From an uncultured Oceanisphaera sp. (GTDB lineage Bacteria > Pseudomonadota > Gammaproteobacteria > Enterobacterales > Aeromonadaceae): a stretch of DNA of 64,000 bases. Under the pieces are notes generated by a model. The model was not told where the DNA came from and made no database searches. It saw only the letters and a list, made by a program, of their open reading frames with translations. Shown here one piece after another: positions 30,594 to 39,421 of the stretch; the stretch's first letter is position 1; each line of letters opens with the position of its first letter. A program made the translations under genes and the position numbers. The DNA lies in NCBI RefSeq assembly GCF_947495715.1, contig NZ_CANLZU010000019.1:40727-104726 (forward strand), read 5' to 3'.

Positions 30594-30621
30594 TTGCCCT
30601 GTCGGATTTACTGGATATACT
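30594..30621 (+). promoter_or_regulatory. lexA promoter
   Basis: TTGCCC (30594-30599) and TATACT (30616-30621) are spaced by 16 bases. The -10 lies inside the first SOS box, so LexA binding would block RNA polymerase. Confidence 0.65.
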
Positions 30622-30646
30622 GACAGTTAACTGTATAAAAAAACAG
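30611..30646 (+). promoter_or_regulatory. Two tandem SOS boxes (LexA operators) before lexA
   Basis: Box 1 is CTGGATATACTGACAG (30611-30626), one mismatch from CTGT-N8-ACAG. Box 2 is CTGTATAAAAAAACAG (30631-30646), a perfect CTGT-N8-ACAG. They are 4 bases apart, the same double-operator layout as E. coli lexA, and indicate autorepression. Confidence 0.9.
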
Positions 30647-30653
30647 GTCCATT

Positions 30654-31262
30654 ATGAAAGCCCTTACGCCTCGCCAGTCTCAGGTACTGGAGATCATCAA
30701 AGAGCATATTCAGCAGACCGGGATGCCGCCGACCCGCGCCGAAATTGCCCGGACGCTGGGCTTTAAATCGGCGAATGCCGCCGAAGAGCACCTCAAGGCG
30801 CTGGCTAAAAAAGGCGTCATCACCATGATGCCCGGCACCTCTCGTGGTATTCGCCTCGCCGAGGAAGAAGAGGAATTGGGGCTGCCGCTGATCGGACGCG
30901 TTGCCGCCGGTGAGCCCATTCTGGCCCAGCAGCATATCGAGAGTCATTACAAGCTGGATCCGTCCCTGTTTCATCCGTCGGCCGATTTTCTGCTGCGGGT
31001 AAAGGGCATGAGCATGAAGAACATCGGCATCATGGACGGCGATCTGCTGGCGGTACATAAAACCCGGGAAGTGCGCAATGGCCAGGTGGTTGTCGCCCGG
31101 CTGGACGATGAAGTCACGGTCAAGCGCTTCCAGCGTCAGGGCAGCAAGGTCAGCCTGTTGCCCGAAAACGAGGAACTTGCTCCCATCGAGGTAGACCTGC
31201 GTACTCAGGAGCTGACCATCGAAGGCCTGGCCGTCGGCGTGATCCGCAACGCCGACTTCTGA
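30654..31262 (+). CDS. lexA: SOS regulon repressor LexA
   Basis: A 202-residue repressor of DNA-damage genes, the same length as E. coli LexA. The N-terminal winged HTH contains [20 protein letters not shown]. The self-cleavage bond is Ala85-Gly86 in RVAAGEP, and the catalytic pair is Ser120 (KGMSM) and Lys157 (VTVKRF). Two SOS boxes lie directly upstream. In E. coli dinF follows, whereas here a repeat-rich gap and the cox operon come next. Confidence 0.99.
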   Translation: MKALTPRQSQVLEIIKEHIQQTGMPPTRAEIARTLGFKSANAAEEHLKALAKKGVITMMPGTSRGIRLAEEEEELGLPLIGRVAAGEPILAQQHIESHYKLDPSLFHPSADFLLRVKGMSMKNIGIMDGDLLAVHKTREVRNGQVVVARLDDEVTVKRFQRQGSKVSLLPENEELAPIEVDLRTQELTIEGLAVGVIRNADF

Positions 31263-31411
31263 TTTCCCCTCGTTCTGAACAGCGCACTCCGGGGTAGTTG
31301 ATCTGCCCCGTTTTCGTTTCCTTCCATTAACTCCATTAAGTATCTGATCATATTTGTGCCTCAGACCAGAGGCAACACAGCCGCCTCCCTCGACACGCCA
31401 CTGGGCTAGCC

Positions 31412-31566
31412 ATCTTTGCTGGGTAACCGGCTGCGAATATTCACTGGATATTCGGTCCATTACCCAACAAAGATATACGGCAGCAAGCTGCCCCATGGGG
31501 GCTCGGAAATGCCGTCTGACCGCCAGGGAGGGCGGGAATGCCGGAACGGCAGGAGCATTTTCCGGC
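31412..31566. repeat. Two adjacent complex palindromes downstream of lexA
   Basis: First unit: 15-base arms with one mismatch (31412-31426 and 31460-31474) around a GAATATTC-ACTG-GATATTC hairpin. Second unit (about 31500-31566): outer arms GGCTCGGAAATGC / GCATTTTCCGGCC around hairpins CCGCC-AGGGA-GGGCGG and TGCCG-GAA-CGGCA. Confidence 0.65.
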
Positions 31567-31665
31567 CATAGCATTTCACGGTCGAGGGGTCGTTCTCTGT
31601 TGCCTCTTCTTGAGCACCGAGTAGCCAGAAGGCGGCGGCAACAGGCCATGCCGGAGTATCAAGGA

Positions 31666-31769
31666 GGACAAAGGGATCTGCTCCAGCGGCCATCACATGA
31701 CAGGGATGTCATGTGCTGAGCGTCACAAGGAGGTGCTTGAAGCGGGCCGGTGGAGTGGGCCCTTTGTCC
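31666..31769 (+). repeat. Three-stem intergenic repeat, copy 4
   Basis: Perfect 10-bp terminal inverted repeat GGACAAAGGG / CCCTTTGTCC, extended to a roughly 26-bp imperfect outer stem. Inside are hairpin CACATGACAGGGATGTCATGTG and a small hairpin CAC-AAGGAG-GTG. It is nearly the reverse complement of the copy at 54853-54955. Confidence 0.88.
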
Positions 31770-31870
31770 GATGTTTACACAGCGATGGAATAGACCACTG
31801 TTCATGGGATCGGCCTAACTTCCTTTTTTACTTCAATTTTTTACTTTTTCATTATCAGTGCTTTACTTAG

Positions 31871-31927
31871 TGAGTGCCGGGCCGAGGGATGTGGTAGCCC
31901 GACAAGCACTGACTCGTTAGACGAGTG
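31871..31927 (+). promoter_or_regulatory. Paired hairpins in the probable cox operon leader
   Basis: AGTGC..GGGC / GCCC..GCACT forms a bulged hairpin with a loop containing GAGGGATGTGG, directly followed by ACTCG-TTAG-ACGAGT. They end about 20 bases before the coxB start. A regulatory role is inferred from position only. Confidence 0.4.
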
Positions 31928-31950
31928 CACCAAAAATACAGGAAGAACTT

Positions 31951-33084
31951 TTGGGGGTGCGTGTGAAGCCGATTATTCTGCTGTTGTCCCTGCTGGCAAC
32001 GCTGCCTGCAAGAGCGCAAGCTCGTTTGAACATGACCGAAGGGGTCACCGATATCAGCCAGAAGGTGTATGGCCTGCATATGACCATACTGATTATCTGC
32101 GCCATTATCGGCCTGCTGGTATTCGGGGTCATGTTCTGGGCCATTATCCACCATCGAAAAGCCAAAGGCGTCCAGGCGGCGCAGTTTCATGAAAGTACCA
32201 AGGTCGAGATTCTCTGGACCCTGATCCCCTTTATCATTCTGATCGCCATGGCGGTGCCCGCGACTCGTACCCTGGTGGCGATGGAAGATGCCTCAGAATC
32301 CGATCTCACCGTGCAGATCACCGGGTCTCAGTGGAAGTGGCATTACCGGTACTTCGATCAGGGGGTCGAGTTCTACAGCCTGCTGGCCACCTTGCCGCAG
32401 CAAATTCAGGGAACGGTCGCCAAGGGTGAAAACTACCTGATTGAAGTCGACCAGCCGCTGGTGCTGCCCACCGACCGAAAAATCCGCTTTCTGATCACCT
32501 CCGATGACGTCATTCACTCCTGGTGGATGCCGGCGTTTGCGGTGAAGAAAGACGCCATTCCCGGTTTTATCAACGAAGCCTGGACCCGCATCAATCAGCC
32601 CGGTCTGTATCGCGGTCAGTGTGCCGAGCTGTGCGGCAAGGATCACGGTTTCATGCCGATAGTGGTGGATGCCCGAACGCCCGAGGAATTCGACGGCTGG
32701 CTGGCTGACACTCGGGCCGAGCAGGACGCAGCCAAAGCTGCCGAACAGCAGTTGCTGGCGATGGAAATGACCCGGGACGAGTTGATGCAGCTTGGTGAGC
32801 AGGTTTATCAACGCCACTGTGCCGCCTGTCACCAGGCCAATGGTGAAGGGATACCCGGCGCCTTTCCGGCACTCAAGGGCAGCGAGCTGATTCTCGAGGA
32901 CAAGGCCGCCCATATCGATATCGTGTTGTATGGCAAGGCCGGCAGTGCCATGCAGAGTTTCGACAAGCAGCTGGCGCTGAAAGAGCTGGCCGCGGTGATC
33001 ACCTATGAACGCAATGCCTGGGGCAATGATACCGGTGATCTGGTGCAACCCGGCGACATTGATCAGGCCAGGCAGGGACAATAG
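31951..33084 (+). CDS. coxB: Cytochrome c oxidase subunit II with fused cytochrome c domain
   Basis: About 377 residues. A signal sequence (IILLLSLLATLPARAQA) and two membrane helices precede the periplasmic CuA domain with YRGQCAELCGKDHGFM (CuA ligands Cys, Cys, His, Met). The C-terminal ~100 residues form a cytochrome c domain with haem motif CAACH near residue 290. It accepts electrons from cytochrome c. The TTG at 31951 has AGGAAG 5 bases upstream; GTG at 31957 or 31963 are alternatives. First gene of the cox operon. Confidence 0.93.
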   Translation: MGVRVKPIILLLSLLATLPARAQARLNMTEGVTDISQKVYGLHMTILIICAIIGLLVFGVMFWAIIHHRKAKGVQAAQFHESTKVEILWTLIPFIILIAMAVPATRTLVAMEDASESDLTVQITGSQWKWHYRYFDQGVEFYSLLATLPQQIQGTVAKGENYLIEVDQPLVLPTDRKIRFLITSDDVIHSWWMPAFAVKKDAIPGFINEAWTRINQPGLYRGQCAELCGKDHGFMPIVVDARTPEEFDGWLADTRAEQDAAKAAEQQLLAMEMTRDELMQLGEQVYQRHCAACHQANGEGIPGAFPALKGSELILEDKAAHIDIVLYGKAGSAMQSFDKQLALKELAAVITYERNAWGNDTGDLVQPGDIDQARQGQ

Positions 33085-33093
33085 GGGGCAGGG

Positions 33094-34713
33094 ATGACAC
33101 AGCTAAACGTAACAGACACCGCCGATGAACATCTGGGCCATGACGAGGCGCATCATGGCCCGGCCAAAGGCTTGCGGCGCTGGCTGTTTACCACCAACCA
33201 CAAAGATATCGGCACCCTGTATCTGCTGTTCAGCCTGACCATGTTCTTTGTGGGCGGCGGCATGGCCATGGTGATTCGGGCCGAGTTGTTTCAGCCCGGT
33301 CTGCAGCTGGTGGAGCCGAATTTCTTCAATCAGATGACCACCATGCACGGTCTGGTGATGATTTTCGGCGCCGTGATGCCGTCCTTTGTCGGCCTGGCCA
33401 ACTGGATGATTCCGATGATGATAGGCGCGCCGGACATGGCGTTGCCGCGCATGAACAACTGGAGCTTCTGGATACTGCCCTTCGCCTTCGTGTTGATGCT
33501 GAGCTCGCTGTTCATGCCCGGTGGCGGGCCCAATTTCGGCTGGACCTTCTATGCGCCGCTGTCTACCACCTATTCACCCGACAGCACCGCGCTGTTCGTG
33601 TTCGCCGTGCATATCATGGGCATCAGCTCCATCATGGGCGCCATCAACGTCATCGTGACCATCTGGAACCTTCGGGCGCCGGGCATGACCTGGATGAAGC
33701 TGCCGCTGTTCTGCTGGACCTGGCTGATTACCGCCTTTCTGCTGATTGCGGTCATGCCGGTGCTGGCGGGAGCGGTGACCATGGTGCTGACCGACAAGTA
33801 CTTCGGTACCAGCTTCTTCGAAGCCGCCGGCGGCGGTGATCCCGTGCTGTTCCAGCATATCTTCTGGTTCTTCGGCCACCCCGAGGTCTACATCATGATA
33901 CTGCCGAGCTTCGGCATTATCTCCGCCATCATCCCTACATTCAGCCGCAAGCCGCTGTTCGGTTATGCCTCCATGGTGTATGCCACCGCCTCCATCGCGG
34001 GTCTGAGCTTTCTGGTGTGGGCGCATCACATGTTTACCGTGGGCATGCCGGTGGCGGCCGAGCTGTTCTTCATGTATTGCACCATGCTGATTTCGGTGCC
34101 GACCGGGGTCAAGGTGTTCAACTGGGTGGCGACCATGTGGCGGGGCTCTCTCAGTTTTGAAGTGCCGATGCTGTTTGCCCTGGCCTTTATCGTGCTGTTC
34201 ACCATCGGCGGCTTCAGCGGCCTGATGCTGGCCATCACCCCGGCCGATTTTCAGTACCACGATACCTATTTCGTGGTGGCCCACTTCCATTATGTGCTGG
34301 TCACCGGCGCCATCTTCTCGGTATTGGCGGCGGTGTATTACTGGCTGCCGAAGTGGACCGGGCACATGTTCAATGAACGGCTGGCCAAGTGGCATTTCTG
34401 GTGTTCGGTAATATCGGTCAACGTGCTGTTCTTCCCCATGCATTTTCTGGGTCTCGGCGGTATGCCTCGGCGGATTCCCGACTATTCGCTGCAGTTCGCC
34501 GACATTAACGCCCTGGTCAGCATCGGTGGCTTCGCCTTCGGCTTGTCCCAGCTTATCTTCGTGGTGGTGCTGATCAGGTGTATCCGCGGCGGAGTAACGG
34601 CGCCGGCCAGCCCCTGGGAGGGGGCGCACGGGCTGGAATGGACGGTACCGTCACCGGCGCCCTATCACACCTTCAGCACACCACCGGAGATAGAAGGCAA
34701 TGGCTCACGTTAA
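33094..34713 (+). CDS. ctaD: Cytochrome c oxidase subunit I (aa3 type)
   Basis: A 539-residue haem-copper oxidase core with about 12 membrane helices. HGLVMIFGAVMP contains a low-spin haem His, WFFGHPEVYIMILPSFG the CuB His and the His-Tyr crosslink, WAHHMFTVG two more CuB His, and VAHFHYVLV the haem a3/haem a ligands. HPEVYIMILPSFG and the later K-channel residues indicate an A-type proton-pumping oxidase. The 3' end overlaps ctaG by 14 bases. Confidence 0.98.
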   Translation: MTQLNVTDTADEHLGHDEAHHGPAKGLRRWLFTTNHKDIGTLYLLFSLTMFFVGGGMAMVIRAELFQPGLQLVEPNFFNQMTTMHGLVMIFGAVMPSFVGLANWMIPMMIGAPDMALPRMNNWSFWILPFAFVLMLSSLFMPGGGPNFGWTFYAPLSTTYSPDSTALFVFAVHIMGISSIMGAINVIVTIWNLRAPGMTWMKLPLFCWTWLITAFLLIAVMPVLAGAVTMVLTDKYFGTSFFEAAGGGDPVLFQHIFWFFGHPEVYIMILPSFGIISAIIPTFSRKPLFGYASMVYATASIAGLSFLVWAHHMFTVGMPVAAELFFMYCTMLISVPTGVKVFNWVATMWRGSLSFEVPMLFALAFIVLFTIGGFSGLMLAITPADFQYHDTYFVVAHFHYVLVTGAIFSVLAAVYYWLPKWTGHMFNERLAKWHFWCSVISVNVLFFPMHFLGLGGMPRRIPDYSLQFADINALVSIGGFAFGLSQLIFVVVLIRCIRGGVTAPASPWEGAHGLEWTVPSPAPYHTFSTPPEIEGNGSR

Positions 34714-35236
34714 CAGGATAGCGGTTCGACTCGGCCTGCTGGCGGTGGCCATGTTCGGGTTCGGTTTTGCCCTGGTGCCGCTGTATGACGTCTTCTGCGA
34801 CATCACCGGGCTGAACGGTAAAACCGCCACCCGGGCGGTGGCCGAGTCCCGAGTGGTGGACGAGCAGCGATGGGTAACGGTGGAGTTCGTTACCTATCAG
34901 AGCAGTGGACTGCGGGGGAGGTTCGATCCCTCGGTGCACCGGTTGCAGGTGCGCCCGGGCGAGATGCATCAGGTGGACTTTACCGTCAACAATCCCGGTG
35001 GCGATGCCCGGGTGCTGAGAGCCATTCCCTCGGTATCACCGGGGTTGGCGGCGAGCTACCTGCGCAAGACCGAGTGTTTCTGCTTTCAGGAGCAGCCGAT
35101 AGCGGCGGGGAGCGAGGCGGTGATGCCGATGCGTTTCTATGTGGATCAGGCACTGCCGGCCGACATAGAGGTATTTACCCTGTCCTACACCCTGTATGAC
35201 ATCAGCGAGCAGGCTGCCGCAGGCAGCGGCGCTTAA
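34700..35236 (+). CDS. ctaG: Cytochrome c oxidase assembly protein CtaG/Cox11
   Basis: A 178-residue membrane-anchored copper chaperone that inserts CuB into subunit I. One N-terminal membrane segment (LGLLAVAMFGFGFALVPLYD) is followed by a periplasmic beta domain with the copper-binding CFCFQEQ motif and YDVFCDITGLNGKT. It overlaps the end of ctaD, its client. Confidence 0.96.
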   Translation: MAHVNRIAVRLGLLAVAMFGFGFALVPLYDVFCDITGLNGKTATRAVAESRVVDEQRWVTVEFVTYQSSGLRGRFDPSVHRLQVRPGEMHQVDFTVNNPGGDARVLRAIPSVSPGLAASYLRKTECFCFQEQPIAAGSEAVMPMRFYVDQALPADIEVFTLSYTLYDISEQAAAGSGA

Positions 35237-35246
35237 GGAGACGAGC

Positions 35247-36116
35247 ATGGTGGTCAAGACGCAGCAATATTATGTGCCGGCCCAGAGTCCCTGGCCTATA
35301 GTGGGCGCCCTGGGGCTGTTTCTGCTGGCTTCCGGTGCCGGTCTCTGGGCGGCGGGTATCGGGGGCATTGCCGGGCCGGTGGTGTTTGCCGCCGGCACCC
35401 TGGTGATGACGGTGATGTTGTTCGGCTGGTTCGGCAACGTGATCAAGGAGTCTCACGCCGGACTCTACAGCGACCAGATGGACAGATCTTTCCGTCAGGG
35501 CATGAGCTGGTTCATCTTCTCCGAGGTGATGTTCTTCGGCGCCTTCTTCGGTGCTCTGTTTTATGCGCGGGTACTGGCGGTGCCCTGGCTGGGCGGGGCC
35601 GGTAACAACGCCATGACCAACGCCGTGCTGTGGCCCGACTTCAGTGCGAGCTGGCCGCTGCTGCAGACGCCGGGCGGTATCGAAACCACCGCCATGGGCT
35701 GGTTTGGCTTACCGCTGATCAACACCGTGATTCTGCTGACCTCGTCGGTGACCGCCCATCTGGCTCACCTGGCACTGTTGCAGGAACGGCGCCCGCGTCT
35801 CAAGCAATGGCTGGGCCTCACCGTGGTGCTGGGTCTGACTTTTCTGACGCTGCAGGTGTGGGAATACGTGCATGCCTATGAGGAACTGGGGCTGCGGCTG
35901 GACTCCGGCATTTACGGCAACACCTTCTTCCTGCTTACCGGCTTTCATGGGGCTCACGTCACCCTGGGTACCCTGATGCTGTTCATCATGTGGCTGCGGG
36001 TACGCAAGGGACATTTTACTCCGGCCCAGCATTTCGGCTTTCAGGCCAGTAGCTGGTACTGGCACTTTGTCGATGTGGTCTGGCTCTGTCTGTTTGTGTT
36101 TGTCTATATTCTATAA
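35247..36116 (+). CDS. coxC: Cytochrome c oxidase subunit III
   Basis: About 289 residues with seven membrane helices, typical for bacterial subunit III. Family motifs are FRQGMSWFIFSEVMFFGAFF, GFHGAHVTLGTLML and FGFQASSWYWHFVDVVWLCL. The ATG at 35247 has AAGGAG upstream; the frame opens 51 bases earlier inside ctaG. It stabilises the oxidase core and aids proton uptake. Confidence 0.97.
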   Translation: MVVKTQQYYVPAQSPWPIVGALGLFLLASGAGLWAAGIGGIAGPVVFAAGTLVMTVMLFGWFGNVIKESHAGLYSDQMDRSFRQGMSWFIFSEVMFFGAFFGALFYARVLAVPWLGGAGNNAMTNAVLWPDFSASWPLLQTPGGIETTAMGWFGLPLINTVILLTSSVTAHLAHLALLQERRPRLKQWLGLTVVLGLTFLTLQVWEYVHAYEELGLRLDSGIYGNTFFLLTGFHGAHVTLGTLMLFIMWLRVRKGHFTPAQHFGFQASSWYWHFVDVVWLCLFVFVYIL

Positions 36117-36133
36117 AGGCTCTTATGGAGCCT

Positions 36134-36340
36134 CTACCCCGGCGTGGGATTGGGCACCAGCAGGCCGGTGGCCAGCGCCACGAGCAACAGCAGCACTATG
36201 ATGACGGCAAACAGCAGACGGCGGCCGATATAACGACTCATCAGCACGGGATCCTGCCGGGAGAGCATGGCCCTTAGCCCTAACAGCAGGTTGCCGATCA
36301 TACACAGCAGTAGCAATACAATCAGTAGCTTGAGCAGCAT
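36134..36340 (-). CDS. Small twin-helix membrane protein (DUF2909-like)
   Basis: A 68-residue protein made almost only of two hydrophobic helices (LLKLLIVLLLLCMIGNLLLG and LLFAVIIVLLLLVALATGLL) with an arginine-rich turn, SRYIGRR. It matches the twin-transmembrane proteins usually found inside cox clusters between subunit III and SURF1. It is the only minus-strand gene in this cluster, divergent from the SURF1 gene with only 23 bases between the starts. Function unknown. Confidence 0.82.
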   Translation of the reverse strand: MLLKLLIVLLLLCMIGNLLLGLRAMLSRQDPVLMSRYIGRRLLFAVIIVLLLLVALATGLLVPNPTPG

Positions 36341-36363
36341 GGATGCGTTCCTGGAGAGACTGG

Positions 36364-37044
36364 ATGTTGAGTATAGGAAAAAGTGGCGGTTTGCTGGCAC
36401 TGACCGGGGTGATGAGTCTGTTGATGATCACCATGGGGGTATGGCAGTTGTCGCGGGCCGACGAAAAACGGCTGTTGCTGCAGGAATGGCAGCAACGTCG
36501 AGATATCGGTCTGGCGTTGCATGAGGCGCTGGTGATGTCGTCCCCCTATGGCTACCGGCTGGAGGCGAACGGAGTTTATCTGAGCGGTGGCGATCTGTTT
36601 CTCGATAACCAGATAGCGTCGGGCCGGGCAGGCTATCGGCTGATACGGCCGCTGCAAACCCGGCATGGTCTGCTGGCGGTGGACACCGGCTGGTGGCCGG
36701 CCGATCCGGATCGGCGCAAGCTGCCACCGATACCGCCGCAACATGAGCCGGTGCAGTTGTCTGGCCACATCATTCGTCCTTATGTTCCCCCCTTATCTCT
36801 GGGCGAGGTGCCCTTCGACCCACGGCTACGTCGTGTCTCAAGTCTGGAGACGGAACAACTGGCGCAAATCTGGGGACAACAAGTACTGCCTTTCGTGCTG
36901 AAACTCGGAATTGAACAAGGCGACTGGCAGCCGGTGGTGATGGGGCCGGAGCGGCATATCGGCTATGCGGTGCAGTGGTTTGCCATGACGCTGGCCATCT
37001 GGGGCGCGGCAGCATGGTGGTATCGGAGGCAACATGAAGCATAA
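36364..37044 (+). CDS. SURF1 family cytochrome oxidase biogenesis protein
   Basis: About 226 residues. An N-terminal helix (LLALTGVMSLLMITMGVWQL) and a C-terminal helix (WFAMTLAIWGAAAWWY) flank a periplasmic domain, the usual SURF1 layout. The family motifs GVWQLSRADEK, GYRLIRPLQT, the GWWPAD variant and HIGYAVQWFAM are present. It helps insert haem a into subunit I. The ATG at 36364 has GGAGAG upstream; an earlier ATG at 36343 would collide with the divergent gene's start region. Confidence 0.9.
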   Translation: MLSIGKSGGLLALTGVMSLLMITMGVWQLSRADEKRLLLQEWQQRRDIGLALHEALVMSSPYGYRLEANGVYLSGGDLFLDNQIASGRAGYRLIRPLQTRHGLLAVDTGWWPADPDRRKLPPIPPQHEPVQLSGHIIRPYVPPLSLGEVPFDPRLRRVSSLETEQLAQIWGQQVLPFVLKLGIEQGDWQPVVMGPERHIGYAVQWFAMTLAIWGAAAWWYRRQHEA

Positions 37045-37483
37045 AACCCGTACAAGCCATAAAACGATACTGGCCTTGCTGGCGGCTTTTTTGCTGCCGG
37101 TGCTGCTGGCCTGGCTCGTTCTTGCCCTGGGCTGGTTTACTCCCGGCGTCAAGGCTCATGGTGAGTGGGTACAGGGGCAAATCACCGAGGATACTCAGTG
37201 GCGGCTGGTGTTGCCGGTCACCCCGGAATGCGAGTCCTGTGAGCTGGCCGAGCCATTGCTGGAAAACATCGATCTCGCGCTGGGGCGGGACAGCAACCGG
37301 GTGTCGGTGCTGCGACTGCCGGTCGGTAACGGGTTGGAGGCCGGCTTTGTCTATATTGCCGATCCGCCGGGCATGCTAATCATGCGTTACTCCCTGAGCG
37401 GGGAGGAAGCCAGCGACCGGGCCACCGGCAAGGCGTTGCTCGGCGACCTGCGTCGTCTGCTCAAATTTTCCCGGGCCGGATAG
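37034..37483 (+). CDS. Cytochrome oxidase-associated membrane protein of unknown function
   Basis: 149 residues with one N-terminal membrane helix (TILALLAAFLLPVLLAWLVL) and a periplasmic domain containing a CESCELAEPLLENI segment. The CxxC pair suggests a thioredoxin-like or copper-binding role, but this is not proven. It overlaps the SURF1 gene by 11 bases and precedes ctaA, the same slot occupied by a conserved hypothetical gene in Pseudomonas cox clusters. Confidence 0.8.
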   Translation: MKHKTRTSHKTILALLAAFLLPVLLAWLVLALGWFTPGVKAHGEWVQGQITEDTQWRLVLPVTPECESCELAEPLLENIDLALGRDSNRVSVLRLPVGNGLEAGFVYIADPPGMLIMRYSLSGEEASDRATGKALLGDLRRLLKFSRAG

Positions 37484-37492
37484 GAGGAAGTC

Positions 37493-38500
37493 ATGCGCCG
37501 ACTCTGTCTTTTTGCCTTTGGGCTGACCCTGATGGTGGTGGTGCTGGGCGCCTATACCCGGCTGACCGATGCCGGGCTGGGTTGCCCCGACTGGCCCGGC
37601 TGCTATGGCTTCAACTATGTGCCCAGCTCGGCACAGGAGCATGACGCGGCGGCGCTGCGCTTTCCCGACAGTCCATTGGAAGTCACCAAAGCCCGCAACG
37701 AGATGGTGCATCGCTATGCGGCGGGTACCCTGGGCTGCACCATATTGCTGATGGCACTCTGGTCGCTGCGTTCATCGCAACGGGCCTATCGGGGCTTTGC
37801 CTGGGGACTGCTGGCGCTGGTGTGTGGTCAGGCAACCCTCGGCATGCTGACGGTAACGCTCAACCTGCTGCCCTTTGTGGTAATGGGGCACCTGCTGGGC
37901 GGCTTCACCATACTGGCCTTGCTGTTTCTGTTGCTCTGTAAAACGCGCCCTCCTCGAATGCCCTACCGTGGCGCCGGGTTGGGCGGCTGGTTTTTGCTGG
38001 CACTGGGTGCCTTGCTGCTGCAGATAGCGCTGGGTGGCTGGACGGCGTCCAACTACGCGGCCATGGCCTGCCTCGAGTTACCTGTGTGTCAGGGTGACTG
38101 GGTGAGTCAGTGGCAGTGGAGTGCCTTCCACCCCCACGGGGTGCCGGCACAAAGCTACCAGTATGGGGTGCTCAGTCAGGATGAAAGAGTCACCATTCAC
38201 GCGGCGCATCGGCTGTGGGCCATGGTCACCGCGGGCGTGTTGCTGATACTGGCATGGCGCCTGTGGCAACAGCCGGCGCTGCGGCGCTGGGGAAGCTGGC
38301 TGGCGTTGGGCGTTCTGATGCAGCTGGCGCTGGGGGTGGCCAATGTAGTATTGCACCTGCCGCTGGCAGTGGCGGTGGCCCACAACGCCGGCGCGGCGAT
38401 GCTGCTGCTGATAATGACGGGAACGGGAGAGTGTTTGTGGCGAGCCAGCACCAATCCGGTGCCTGTGCATGGCCTGGTTGCCGCAATACACAGAAACTGA
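37493..38500 (+). CDS. ctaA: Haem A synthase (COX15/CtaA)
   Basis: A 335-residue membrane protein that oxidises the haem O methyl group to the formyl group of haem A. About eight helices. The conserved YTRLTDAGLGCPDWPGCYG start and haem-ligand histidines in EMVHRYAAGTLG, VMGHLLGGFT, IHAAHRLWAM and VAVAHNAGAAML are present. AGGAGG lies just upstream of the ATG. Works with ctaB, next in the operon. Confidence 0.95.
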   Translation: MRRLCLFAFGLTLMVVVLGAYTRLTDAGLGCPDWPGCYGFNYVPSSAQEHDAAALRFPDSPLEVTKARNEMVHRYAAGTLGCTILLMALWSLRSSQRAYRGFAWGLLALVCGQATLGMLTVTLNLLPFVVMGHLLGGFTILALLFLLLCKTRPPRMPYRGAGLGGWFLLALGALLLQIALGGWTASNYAAMACLELPVCQGDWVSQWQWSAFHPHGVPAQSYQYGVLSQDERVTIHAAHRLWAMVTAGVLLILAWRLWQQPALRRWGSWLALGVLMQLALGVANVVLHLPLAVAVAHNAGAAMLLLIMTGTGECLWRASTNPVPVHGLVAAIHRN

Positions 38501-38524
38501 CGGAAAAGACCCGATGGAGGCTAT

Positions 38525-39421
38525 ATGGCTGGAAGCGCGCTGTTATCCGGAAACTGGACATCAAGCTGGCGGGATTATTTTGCCCTCACCAAACCCAAGG
38601 TGGTGGCTCTGATCCTGCTGACCGCCGTGGTGGGCATGTTTTTGACCGACACCCTGCCGACGCCGTGGCGGGTGCTGGCGGCCACTCTGGGAATTGGTTT
38701 GATGGCCGGAGGTGCGGCGGCCATCAATCATGTGCTGGACCGGCGCATCGACCTCAAGATGGCCCGTACCTATCACAGACCCGTGGCTCAGGGGCGGGTG
38801 CAGGGCGGTCCTGCACTGGTTTTTGCCTTTGCCCTGTCTGGCGCGGGTCTGGCCATACTGTTGTTATGGGTCAATGCGCTGACCGCCTGGCTCACCCTGG
38901 CATCTCTGCTGGGCTATGCGGTGGTGTATACGGTGTGGCTGAAGCGGGCCACGCCGCAGAATATCGTTATTGGCGGCCTGGCCGGTGCCATGCCGCCGCT
39001 GCTGGGCTGGACCGCGGTGACCGGCGAGTTTCACGGGCATGCGCTGCTGCTGGTGATGATTATTTTTGCCTGGACGCCGCCGCATTTCTGGGCGCTGGCC
39101 ATTCATCGGCGCGATGACTACGCCAAGGCGGAAATCCCCATGCTGCCGGTGACTCACGGCATCGAGTTCAGCAAGACCTGTGTGCTGCTCTACACCCTGC
39201 TGCTGACTCTGGTCTGTCTGTTGCCCTGGGTCGTCGGTATGTCCGGCCTTCTCTATCTGACGGGAGCGACGCTGCTCAACCTGCGTTTTATTCAGTGGGC
39301 CTGGCGGTTGAAGTTTAGACCTGAGCCGCAAACCGCATTACAATGTTTCCGCTTTTCAATCAGCCATTTAATGTGGCTTTTTGTCCTCATACTGGCGGAT
39401 CACTGGATAAATTATGGCTAA
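38525..39421 (+). CDS. ctaB: Protohaem IX farnesyltransferase (haem O synthase)
   Basis: A 298-residue UbiA-superfamily membrane prenyltransferase that farnesylates haem B. Asp-rich motifs are [15 protein letters not shown] and the second loop [38 protein letters not shown] is the family start. It supplies haem O to CtaA for the aa3 oxidase. The stop overlaps the SCO gene by 8 bases. Confidence 0.96.
   Translation: MAGSALLSGNWTSSWRDYFALTKPKVVALILLTAVVGMFLTDTLPTPWRVLAATLGIGLMAGGAAAINHVLDRRIDLKMARTYHRPVAQGRVQGGPALVFAFALSGAGLAILLLWVNALTAWLTLASLLGYAVVYTVWLKRATPQNIVIGGLAGAMPPLLGWTAVTGEFHGHALLLVMIIFAWTPPHFWALAIHRRDDYAKAEIPMLPVTHGIEFSKTCVLLYTLLLTLVCLLPWVVGMSGLLYLTGATLLNLRFIQWAWRLKFRPEPQTALQCFRFSISHLMWLFVLILADHWINYG

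Larger units (their letters stand above)
31263..31950. other. Non-coding gap between lexA and the cox operon with several palindromes
   Basis: No believable gene. In order it holds: a palindrome at 31412-31474 (ATCTTTGCTGGGTAA / TTACCCAACAAAGAT) with an inner GAATATTC / GATATTC hairpin; a three-stem structure at about 31500-31566; the module TGTTGCCTCTTCTTGAGCAC at 31598; a three-stem repeat at 31666-31769; an A/T-rich tract at about 31820-31868 suitable for a promoter; and two hairpins just before coxB (31871-31927). Confidence 0.8.

Noticed and set aside
31666..31769. Insertion sequence or active MITE
   Set aside because: The 10-bp terminal inverted repeat looks transposon-like, but no target duplication is visible, no transposase is present in the window, and most other copies have different terminal sequences.
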